Assembly (NCBI GenBank): GCA_900239685.1
Contig: OENT01000349.1
Location: 37,205 to 101,204 of the forward strand
Reading direction: 5' to 3'
Length of the DNA stretch: 64,000 nt
From: Rotaria macrura
Taxonomy: Eukaryota; Rotifera; Eurotatoria; Philodinida; Philodinidae
Shown here piece after piece: positions 47,111 to 57,722 of this stretch (positions within the stretch are counted from its first letter, which is position 1; each line of letters starts with the position of its first letter). Both the position numbers and the translations under genes were made by a program. Under the pieces are notes generated by a model. It was not told the DNA's origin. It did no database searches and saw only the letters and a program-made list of their open reading frames with translations.

Positions 47111-49489
47111 GAATTTTTCCAATGCAAATCTTAGAAATAACGGTTTAAGTTATACGAGTTTGATATTTTTATTCCATGGCTACTGATTGAAGTAACAATT
47201 TTATAATGCTCCAGTGACGTCGATTCGATAAAACGAGATTGAAAACTGAAAATTGTAAAGATGTCGTTTGTAGGTGCGGATGTATAGAATATCATAATTA
47301 CCCCTCACATACCCAATTTTAGTCAGCATTGAATTCTCTTTTGAATGATACATAAACTGACTATAAAATCAGATGAAAACTGTATCAAAAGTCAAACTTA
47401 TACGGATGACTACAAACCTGAATCTCTACAATTGCTGAAAATTTCAAAGTTAGTGGACTTTGTTTTCCTATTGTCTTGCAATTACCCAACGTCTTCTTCT
47501 TCTTCTTCTTTCTATACCTCAGAAAACTGATAGTACTACTTTTTTATATCGACTACTAGGTCAAACTTCAAGCTCCACAAAGTTTGAATGCATTATTCAA
47601 GTAGTAGCAAATTTGCATTCTTCAAGATAAAACATTTTAGAAAATTCGATCATGCTGATTGAAAAGACGTCTATCTCGAATTTAGATTATTTTCGAGTGT
47701 AATACATCAGTAGTCTATAACTGAAATGAAAATTTGAGTCATAATTATAATGATCACTGGGGCATTGACGAATAGTATGGTTCGATAGTTCATATGAAAA
47801 TGTATAAAAACTAACTCATCAGATCTTAAAATATGATTGTATCCCTTAAAAATGTGAGCTCTACAAAATAGGATCATGTTTCTCTGAATCTTAAACTATC
47901 GGTTGAGCAGCTATGTTGGAAATCCGACATCGCTTTCGTGCAGTGACTCCTGATATAATAATCAATGTTAGAACTTGCTTCTATCAAGAATCCCACATAT
48001 GATTTTTTTTTAAAAACACTTTCGATGATAATGATTAGAATTTAATCGTATCATTCACGCTCGAATTGTGATCGATCAAGAAATAGTTGTTCCACAAGTC
48101 AGTCTTCACAGCCATTGTCAGATTAGTAAGAGCTCAACAAATTCACAAAGTTTCTTCCGACGATAAAACTCTTATTCGGAGGAGTGAAATTCCTTATTCT
48201 GAATATCAATAAATTTCATTTTTCTCTTACTAAATACTTATATTCTAATAAGCCTTCTGTCCTAACATGGTAAGCAGGTTCCAAGTGACTACAATGGATA
48301 TCAAACTGTTGATAACTTGTTATCTGATTCACTTCGATTGGTGAAAATTTGATCGCAATCTTCTGTGATCAGCTTAAAAGCTATGTCGATGAGCTAGACA
48401 TGAAATAGTAACAAAAATAAACATATATTGTAATCATAATTTTATCGAAATAGGATGACTCATCTATGCACTTTGGTTAAGCCTGAATTTAAAAATCGAT
48501 CAATGTTATGTGTTGACACATGAATAACATTGCCTTGCATTCAGTTTCTTATTGCAAAAAATAAAAGAAAAACAAAAATCGATTGCACGATTCTGCAATT
48601 TCACTATGAATCTCACATTCTTTAGTTCATTTGTGATATGATTCTTCATCCTAATGATATCTACATTATATAAATACAAGAATGAAAAAGCATATTTGTG
48701 ATATTCTATCATTGAATATTTTTTTTTCTGCGTCCTCCATTTTTCCTTTATGTGTAGACTAGATTGACGAATAAAATTTTTCCTCCGAAGTCAGCTGCTC
48801 CTCATCGTCTACTCTCCTACTTGTTTGAGAGTGCTTTAAGCATATAGAACAATGACGAAGGTGGTAAATAAAAAATGAGAATATATAATAGCATCAGTAT
48901 GATTGTCAACTATGGAAATCGAATGAGAAATAAAAAAACAAGTTCTCCTTCATTTTAGTATCGTTTTTAGTCATTGAAGATTTTCTTTTATTTTCAAGTA
49001 AAATTCATAGGAGAGTTTAATCATTAGTGTTTAATTTAACGTTGATTAATAGTTTTCTTTGAAATACATTTCGAACTGCGTAGAACAATGAATTGAATAT
49101 ATCAGTAAAACTTAAAATCATGCGAATGTCTCAGATCGATATCATTTTATGTTTGGTAATGTAGGAAACAACTTCAGACTTGTTGATTCAATACGGTCAG
49201 TCAACAAGTCCAATAGACGAGAACATTGAATCTAGGTGTGTGTTTTCAAATGAAATTTTTCTTTTCGTTAAATCAAAATAAAATCTAGATCGATGAGAAT
49301 TGTAAGAAAATAATTTGAACTTATTGGTTGATTAATTCTATCTTAAAGACGTTGATAATTTATCTCAAGCGTCAATATTCATGTGTAATATTCGTTTCGT
49401 ACGTTGGTCACATTCCAATATTATTTGAATGTACTGCTTCCATCGCCGTATGAAAATAACGCACCGGCACCTTTCTCTTGTATTTTTAG

Positions 49490-50113
49490 ATGGCTATGAA
49501 GCCATTTATGGATATTGTCATTGCAATGGATGAAACAAATGCAATTGGACATGAAAAACAAATACCATGGGCACCATTACCGACTGATCAGAAATGGTAC
49601 TCAGCACTCTCAACAACTACTAAAGATCCATCGAAACGTATTGGACTGATTGTCGGACGTATTACATTCGAAGAATTGGTTAAGTTTCATGAAAAAGATA
49701 TGTCACGTTGGCATATTATTGTTATTACCACTCAATCATCAGAAGTTCTCTATCGTTCATATCCTAATTTGAATAGAAATCATATTGACATCGTCGATTC
49801 GTTTCATCAAGCTAGTCATCGTGCAAAACTATTACTTGATACACCAAATACAACGATTGAATCAGTGTTAGTATTTGGAGGCGTTCGTCCCTACGAACAA
49901 GCACTTGAAACAAAACTTGTCAAAAGAATTTATTTAACACGAATCTTCGCACAATTTCCAGAATGTGATGCTCGTCTAGTAAACTTTGATTTAAGTGAGT
50001 TCCAACGAATAAAACGGTCTGCTGATGAAGTTCTTTCAGAGTTCGATGATAAAATAGTTGAAGAAAACGGATGGAAATATCAATTTCAAGTATATGATCG
50101 AAAAAATATATAA
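49490..50113 (+). CDS. DHFR: Dihydrofolate reductase
   Basis: Single exon, 207 residues. The enzyme reduces dihydrofolate to tetrahydrofolate with NADPH, needed for thymidylate and purine synthesis. Visible family features are DIVIAMDETNAIGHEKQIPW (the Met20-loop region with the invariant Trp of the PW pair), an acidic D33 where animal enzymes have the catalytic Glu, LIVGRITFEEL (usually MGR.T.ES), the glycine pair in VFGGVRPYEQAL (130-131), YLTRI, and a C-terminal SEFDDKIVEENGWKYQFQVY closely like the animal sequence. The sequence is clearly divergent (Arg-Pro inserted after GGV). The ATG lies directly after an acceptor-like TATTTTTAG, suggesting a 5' UTR intron or a trans-splice acceptor. 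Not fused to thymidylate synthase, as in other animals. Confidence 0.85.
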   Translation: MAMKPFMDIVIAMDETNAIGHEKQIPWAPLPTDQKWYSALSTTTKDPSKRIGLIVGRITFEELVKFHEKDMSRWHIIVITTQSSEVLYRSYPNLNRNHIDIVDSFHQASHRAKLLLDTPNTTIESVLVFGGVRPYEQALETKLVKRIYLTRIFAQFPECDARLVNFDLSEFQRIKRSADEVLSEFDDKIVEENGWKYQFQVYDRKNI

Positions 50114-52407
50114 AATTTGATTTGTCTTCAATCAACTCTATGGTGTATATGTTAATATAATTGCTTCTAAGTGAAATGAATTAACAGTCATTCATTTGTA
50201 ACTCTTACATGAAGAAAATATGTTTTTTCTTCTGATTTATTGTAGTTGTAATTTCATGCTCATCGAGAAAAATTGTCAATACGAACGGTAGATTTGAAAA
50301 AGATTTGAGATTCACATCTCTAAATACAACATTTATCGATACGAATAAATGATGACTTTCATTCATAAACTCGTTATTGCAAAACGTGTTTTTATTAGCA
50401 ATAATCATTGTAGTTCTCAAAAATCCTACTGAATAGGAGAGTAATGTACCACGGGTTCAACGTTTTGAATCTGATTCAAGGAATAATATAAACACGGTTT
50501 TTTTCAACAACTAACGACTTCATCCTTAGTGTCTTTAATATGATTAAAACAATTCCATCATGCAGTAGTTGATTTAGATTTTTCCAGTATTGAATATTCG
50601 TCATCGTAAATAGACTTTGGAGTATTTTCTTTTGAACTCATCTGTGAATGATAATAATAAGAAAATTTAAAATATGAAAAAGAAATATTTCTTTCTTCGA
50701 ACAAAAACATCTCGCAGCGTTTTAATAGAAATATGAAATCGAGTACAAATGGGTACTTCATTTCTGTTGGCAAACTATATTTTGGTAATTTACTCTAGAT
50801 AAACAAGTACCTGCAAGTATCAGTAAAATAATTTGATAAACTTGGCTAACATTAATCGTATAAGACGTTATTATTCAACAAGAATAACTCAAGAACATAA
50901 GTATTGATTGTCTCAAAATTTAAAAGGGCAATAGAAATTTCGATATCGAGCTCGATTGAAATGAAAGAAAATATCCTCAATTTCATCTGCAAGTAAAATA
51001 CACAAACAAGAATAAGAGGAAAATAAGCAGCTGTTAAATAATGATGCAATTGTAAATAAAGTACATTTCTACCTTAGAAATCACGCTCCGGGTATTTTGT
51101 TTTTTCTGCTAATTAAAAAGACAGTACTTCTCAAAAGTTCTAAGTACTCTGGATACTTTACTTTTGCCTAAGGTAGTTAACATTAAAATACTACATCTCG
51201 CATGCACTTGTAAATTGTGTTGAACATCAATCAATAGATTCCTACTTCACTGTTCATTCTATGTAACATTGAAAAAGATACAAGACAGAAAAATACGTGT
51301 ATGTTAGGGAAAAATAGTACCCGATAAATTTTTGAATCAAACTCGAGCTCGACCAGACAGAACTTGAACCCGCACCTACCAACGGATCGGGTTGGAATGC
51401 TCTACGGAAAAGATTCGTCCTATGACATCTTCGCCTTTTAGAAGAAAATTGTTACCTAGTCAATATTCGATCCATTATATTTACTACTATTTCTCACATT
51501 TCAGATTGTATCACAATGTGCGATCATTCATAAGCACACTGGCCAAATTGATCTCAAGCTTCATGGGTATTAACATTCATTGTGTACATAGTATATAAGA
51601 AAAATAATCAAAATTGAATGAACAATATACGTTCAAAATAGATTGTATATACAGACTTTCTTTTTATTAAAAGATTTTTAATATCAGAAATATACTTCTT
51701 GCTTTTATTTTACAATAAAAATTGTGTTTGGTTTCTGCTCTTTAAATTCGTATAAATAGCAACACAGGTCAAAATTCTATTCAATAGTGATTTACTATTC
51801 GAAATCGTTATCAACGATGCAATTGACTTTATATTCGATAAAAATTTGAATTGCATGAATGATTTTGAGATTTTATTTCGACTAGAACGAACACGCAAAG
51901 TGGTTGTCAAGTATCAGTATGTGATAGGTACATAGAGTCTATCATGAGTAATAGAAGAATTTCTATAATCTATAGAATTGATTGAGAAAATAAACGTAAA
52001 ATTTATTCTCAAAGTAAAAAATCAGATAGAATAAAGGCAAATAATGATGATTTTAATACTTGAAAACAGATAAACGAATTCTGAATGCTATGTAATAGAT
52101 CTGTTCACTTGAATTAATCTTTATTTGCAATAGATGTTAGATTATAAGATGCGTTTGTTCGATCTGAGAATCATCAATTGTCATATGAATCATTTTGAAC
52201 AATTACGTTCAATATAGTATTCACTTTTCAACAATCGAATGAAAAAGCTAATCGCGAACAGAACGAAAAATATAACACACTTGTGCATTCATGAAGTGAC
52301 ATGCATACAGTGGAACATGTTGATTGGATAATACGAATTCGTGACAGTGGTATGTGACTTGAAATTTGAAAAAAAAAACATTAACGAATATGTCAATGTT
52401 ATAAATT
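50114..52407. other. Mostly gene-free stretch
   Basis: Only one possible small exon (50558-50641, minus) was noted. Other frames are not recognisable. A C-rich word (ACCCGCACCTACC) near 51370 resembles the ends of nearby MITEs but has no partner. Confidence 0.5.
50558..50641 (-). CDS. Possible small terminal exon, unknown
   Basis: Reading the minus strand, a good acceptor (TTATCATTCACAG) is followed at once by ATG and a 27-codon frame (MSSKENTPKSIYDDEYSILE then EKSKSTTA-stop region). The composition is hydrophilic and Ser/Lys/Asp-rich. It could be the last coding exon of a small gene whose 5' part lies near 50.8-51.05 kb, where a short hydrophobic frame exists, or a chance frame. Family unknown. 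Confidence 0.2.
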   Translation of the reverse strand: MSSKENTPKSIYDDEYSILEKSKSTTA

Positions 52408-53075
52408 ATGCCTTCGATAGCAAGTCATCCGTCAGATAATAATATTAAATTGAATTATATTCATTCTCCGATATCGCATACATCTCAATCTTATCATGAT
52501 ATTGATACGAAATCTGTTGGATCAAAATCTATAAGTTCACGTACATCAAAATTAACTTATAGTGGTAAAAAGCGACATCATAAATGATTGTTCTTGACTT
52601 TGTTAATTGTTCTTTTCTACTATAAAGAGTATCCACAAGTACGACCATCGAATCCACTTTATGCAAGTACATTTACTATTCGAACTATTGGATCAGCTAT
52701 TTCACATGCATCGAGTACTGCAACTGTTGTTGAACGTCGGAAAAAATTCGATCCACATACCCCAAGACTTCCGTTAGATTGGCGTTGGTTTGCCCTACTT
52801 TGTATTTTTCTTTTTCCATTCACAGGTACTAAATTAGTTGTTGCATGAAATCAGTTAATCGTTGTTTGCCAATTTTTTTATTCTCTTTCAAAGGTGTCAT
52901 TGCATTTTGCCTTGCTTCCAAAGCACAAATCAAATTTAAAGATGGTTTTATTGAGGAATCTCGTCAGCTTAATAAGCGTGCTTTTATGTTATGTATAATT
53001 AGTGTTATTTTTGGTGTTAGTGTTTTTCTAGGTGTTTTGTTTTTCCTGGATCCATGGCCACATACTAATGGTTAA
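52408..53075 (+). CDS. Two-TM CD225/dispanin-like membrane protein
   Basis: Three exons, 52408-52564, 52628-52825 and 52894-53075, join in frame to give about 178 residues. The introns (63 and 68 bp) remove an in-frame stop after exon 1. The first 110 residues are a hydrophilic Ser-rich cytoplasmic-type tail. The C-terminal part has a first hydrophobic helix (WRWFALLCIFLFPFTGVIAF), a polar loop with ASKAQIKFKDGFIEESRQ and NKRA, and a second helix (MLCIISVIFGVSVFLGVLFF). Helix, amphipathic basic loop with the S-K-A-x-I-K-F-x-x-G pattern, then helix is the CD225/dispanin (IFITM-like) layout, with an intron between the helix 1 core and loop. A role in membrane traffic or fusion is known for some relatives but cannot be inferred here. 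Confidence 0.65.
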
Positions 53076-53199
53076 TAATTATTCGTCAGATAGAACAATT
53101 CAATTTGTATTACTCAAGAATGACAAATTGTTTTCCTTGTTTTTTTTTATTGTTTTTCTTTTTGAACATAACTATATTTAAATATTTATTCAAACTCTC

Positions 53200-53287
53200 A
53201 GGTCGACTGTTCCGCCTACTGGCTACTGCAGGAAAGATACAGAAACGTTACTGTATCCTGCAGAAACCAATCCGTTCGTATCGACCT
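53200..53287. repeat. Imperfect hairpin bounded by AGGTCGA/TCGACCT
   Basis: The outer ends AGGTCGA and TCGACCT are exact complements. The inner stem CTGCAGGAAAGATACAG pairs with CTGTATCCTGCAG around the loop AAACGTTA. The intervening bases match partly. GC content is higher than its surroundings. It lies 125 bp past the stop codon of the dispanin-like gene and could be in its 3' UTR or be a tiny foldback element. Confidence 0.6.
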
Positions 53288-53577
53288 GGATTGCTTCTTT
53301 TTCTTTTTCATTGCGCTCAACCATCAATATATATTTAGCATCTTAAATTAAGATGTGGCAATAAATCATAATATATTGTCATTATTCAAAAAACATTTGT
53401 TTTCAATCATGAAAAACATACTACGTAACGAATATGAAACATTCAAACTAAACATGAAACCGATTTTTCCCTCGTAATATCTATTTATTTTCTTTTTTTA
53501 GATAAGTGTCACTAGATATTGTTGAATATCGAAAAAACGAATATCGAAGTTTTTAGTTTTGTATTTAATTTCTTTTT

Positions 53578-54127
53578 GTGTACTCAAAAAGTGAGTACAC
53601 TGTAGAATCGGTCAGTGTGTCCGGCCGGCCGGCCGTTAACACAACTCTTTACAAATACATTCGATCGAGCTGAAATTTTGTGCACAGAATTGTCTGATGA
53701 ATATCTCGGTCGAGTTCGAAGATGAGAAGGATCCGGCAAGAAATGGCTGAGTTATCGAAAAAATTGTCATTTTCACCAAGCAATCCGTGAGGGGTAGTAC
53801 AGGGATTTTTTCAAAAAAAACTTTTTTCTCAGAATTATCCACAACTTATATAAAGTGACTCAGTTTTTAACGTTGATTCCGAATCTGATATTAGTTTTGA
53901 ACCAAATCGCAGCTTTCTAAAAGAACATCGCTTGAAAAAGGTCTCGAAATAAACAAAAACTGTTTCCCGAAACAAAATGGCCAAGATATGTCTGAGATGA
54001 TCAGTAGCTTTGGAGTTTCCCAAAAAGGTTTACCAAGATACTTGATCCGTGCACACATTCTAGAATGACTGATTTGTCTCATTTACTTTTTGAAGTAGAC
54101 ATAAGTCCGAAGTTTTCACATTTATTT
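53578..54127 (+). repeat. Dispersed repeat, copy 2
   Basis: Same orientation as 44359-44918 and closely similar along the full length. It has the same palindromic start GTGTACTC..GAGTACAC, a tripled CCGG-type run (CCGGCCGGCCGG) where copy 1 has CCGGCTGG, and a 14-base deletion near the end. Both copies are preceded by a T run. Confidence 0.8.
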
Positions 54128-55669
54128 TACCTGTTAATTTCACTTACTAACAGTGTGAATGATCATGAAAACTAGTGCACTCATATAGATCACTTACAGA
54201 AACAAAATTAAGAGAATCAGTTTATTAGTCTTTTTGAATCAACGATTGTCATTGATCATCAAAAAACTCAGATCTCAACACATAAGGATTACTGATTGCT
54301 AGATATGCATGTTAGCTTTAACTTTTACTATTCTTCACTTGATTCTTTAAATCCAATAACAACTAAAGATAGAAGCAAAGAAATGGAAAAATAATCCTGT
54401 GAATCATCCATGGGCGCGAATAATGTCTAAGTAATAGGACAGAAAGAAAATTACATAATTAGTTGAGCGAAAGATATATTACCTTGCAATGGCTACAGTA
54501 CACAGTTTGTGTGATGCAGTGTTTTTTAAATGTTCTGAGTACTGTTTGTAGCATATTACTTTACAATGTATTTTGCTTATATATTTGTGCATAGAGCAAG
54601 ATGTTTTGTTCCAAAAACTATATCTCTAAAAGTTTCTCTAGAAATTTTTCTAGAAGATGAGAAAAGATTTTAATATAATTGTATTTGTCAAAAGTTACTG
54701 TAGGCATGCTCGACTTGAGCAAAATAAGCTTTACCAATGAAATTCCACCTTCCTCAAAGTAGACCAAGTAGCTTAAATCAATTTTTTTTAAATCATTGAA
54801 CAAATGTAATATCAACCAACCACGCGATATTCTTACTGTAGATGATAAGATAGTTGACCAGTACATTCAATGAAAGATTCGACGTTAGCACGTGTCCAAT
54901 CTGAAGCTCAGGTATATTCGCGAACAAAGTTTGTTACGAATTTTTCAGAAATATGACATTTCGATAGTCAAAAAATTCAAGCATTGAAGTTTAGTGAATC
55001 ACACACAGCAGTAAGCTGATAATAGTTTATGCTGATTCCTTGAAAAGATGTTCACAAGCTACGATTAATTCAAACGTATGGCAAGTAGTTCGTATCGAAA
55101 ACAAAACTTCAAAATTGAGCAACTACAAGATTGTTATGCAACGAAGTACCTCAATTGATTGACACTGACGAACGCTGCTTACTTTAATCGAGTAGAAAAT
55201 CTCCGTTCAATGTCGTATTGAAAAACATAAACTATCGAATACCGATCAATTCATAAGTTTTCTCAATGAAAAAAATGTGCCAAACATACTTGACTATTCT
55301 AAATCATTTAGGTCTTCTATCGATCGATTATCTTTCTATTGAGGGACCCACATGAACCTTTCGTGAAAATAAATGATAATGACGAACGACGTTAATACAT
55401 TGTATTTGAACAATTTCATTATAGAATTAGTCATAGAATAACATTTTGACCAATCTAATCACAATGAACGTGTCGTCTTATGAGTGAAACTCACTTTTTT
55501 CGAAAAACAAAAATATAGATTCAAATAAAATCAAGTTTAAATCATTCTTATCGTACTAACATTTAAACATACAAAGTTTTTCATATTTTTGAAGCTTCTT
55601 CTTCTTCGTTGTTTTTATTATAAACTATCCTGTCTAGTAGAATAAACGTATTGCAGATTTTCATTCGAA

Positions 55670-57722
55670 ATGCAATCCTTAACATTAAGAAATTCGAATG
55701 TGGATGAAATTTATCAAACGAATAATAATATTGATGAAGATGATGATTTAAATGCAAAATATAATCGCTCACTTCATATTGAACCTTTTCATCGACAACG
55801 ACGCGTCGATGGTACATTACCATTTAGTGAACAAATACTAACAATGAAACATATTGTAGTATCGAATGGATACGATGGACGATACAGTTATTATGATAGT
55901 ACGAAAGAATCAGATTCAAATCAGGGTGGAATTTGGAAAGAAACTATTCATAATGGTATTGGACAACATCCAACTATAGGTGCTTCTGTGTAAGTATGTA
56001 GCTCTAGGTTATAGAAGGTAGTTTAAGAAACGTTATATATATAGCTTCGAATGCATCCCAAACTGGATGCATTTCTTCTTTGAACCTACTCAAGTCTTTC
56101 AAAGTGACGAATAAGTCCAACGATTGAGACAAGATAAACTATAAAAACATCGTTAAAGTCTGTATTTTTATAATTTAACTAGTAATCGATGTTTTGAGAA
56201 GTTCCAGTGATTGAATGCGCATATAAATACTTGAGATGTATGTTTCTAGCATGGATAATTCAAAATTTTACACATTCATCAAGTGATATAGTTAGCATTC
56301 AGTTTTCTTAAGTCTATCTATGATAAAGAAACATTTCAGATCAGTTGAACAAAGTCTACCAACTGATATAGAATACATTGAAAAGAAATATAGAATGATG
56401 AGCAAACTCATATCTAAAAATTTCATTACATTAGAAAACTAACATCTATATTCAATAGATTGTGCACACATCAATTAGGACAAAATTCGAATAAAAACAC
56501 ATTCGATTGTAACTAACATTTAGAATTCTTACTAAACTTATAATCTATCTTTTTTTTTTTGGTTTACAGACGATTACATTATTATGCTTATTTTGAACAT
56601 CGAGATGAACCATTTGACACATCATTTAAACGTCGACGTCCACTTGAATTTCGTTTAGGTAAATATGAAGTACTTCCTGGTATAGATCTAGCTGTTACTA
56701 CAATGCAACGACGTGAACGTTCGAAATTCATAATAAGTAGTGATTTACTATATGGTGTACTTGGTTGTGCTCCACATATACCTGAATCAGCATGGTGTCT
56801 TTATGTTATTGAACTTTTAACAACGAATGAATCATCAACTATTATTCATGATGAACAATTATTAATACAAACAACAACTAACAGACAACAGATCGATGAT
56901 TTTGCTAAACGTATTAAATTAGCACAAACATTACGTAATACAGGAAATGAAGAATATGCCAACGGTCAATTAGATCGTGCTCTACGAAGTTATAATAAAG
57001 CACGACAATTAATACATAATAAAGTAACAATTATCGATGGTAAACATGAAGAACAGTATCATCAATTATTACTTAAATTGCATCTTAATTCAGGTACGAT
57101 TTGTTTTTCTTCTTCGAGAAAGAAAAGAACTTCATTTTCTAGCACAATGTTATCTTCGTTTGGATAATTTTGAAAAATGTTTACGTGCATGTCGTGATGC
57201 ACTTGTTATTGAACCAAATAATTTAAAAGCTTTATTTCGTGCAAGTGTTTCACTTCGATCATTAAATCAACTTGATGAAGCTGAAAAATATCTATCAAAA
57301 GCACTTTCTATTGAACCACAAAATCGTGATATATTAAATGAAGTTATGAAATTAAAAGAAGCTCTCGAATTAGCTTTACAAACAACAAATAAAACAACGA
57401 ATGAAATGTTTACTTTAAAAGAATCATTAGCAAATAATAATAAGTAAATCGTTTAGAAATATGTATTGTCTTTTTTCTTATTTCATTATTTAATAGTGAT
57501 AATGATGATATTCTTCAATGTATTGCTGTATCCGACGAGTTTCGATTAAGATTAGATACAATACTTAAAGAATTTATTGAATCAAACGAAACATTAGAAC
57601 CATTTATAATTCAACGTCAAAATTTTTCCGATACTGAATTTTATTACATTGAATTATTTGCTAAAAGTAAACAATTAAATATAAATCGAATCAATGAAAA
57701 TACTATTCATATTACAAAGTAG
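55670..57722 (+). CDS. FKBP6: FKBP6/Shutdown-like immunophilin with TPR repeats
   Basis: Four exons, 55670-55989, 56570-57093, 57143-57443 and 57497-57722, encode about 456 residues. After an acidic N-terminus, an FKBP fold spans about 60-190: LHYYAYFEHRDEPFD, RLGKYEVLPGIDLAVTTMQR and FIISSDLLYGVLGCAPHIP. The FD pair and the LYG tyrosine of the ligand pocket are kept, but the pocket tryptophan is replaced (PGID), as in FKBP6, so weak or no isomerase activity is expected. TPR motifs follow (AQTLRNTGNEEYANGQLDRA; LRLDNFEKCLRACRDALVIE; ALFRASVSLRSLNQLDEAEK), which would bind HSP90. FKBP6 and Drosophila Shutdown are co-chaperones loading piRNAs on PIWI proteins in germ cells. The last 75 residues are an extra acidic tail of unknown role. 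Intron 1 (580 bp) is unusually long. Confidence 0.85.

Larger units (their letters stand above)
41979..49489. other. Long gene-free region with repeats
   Basis: No recognised gene. It contains one copy of a 0.55-kb dispersed repeat (44359-44918), a degenerate tandem array (46380-47110) and a (TCT)n run near 47491-47511. The remaining frames are short and AT-driven. Confidence 0.55.
53076..55669. other. Gene-free stretch with hairpin and dispersed repeat
   Basis: Contains the 88-bp imperfect hairpin at 53200-53287 and dispersed repeat copy 2 (53578-54127). From 54.1 to 55.67 kb only short unrecognised frames are present. Confidence 0.55.
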
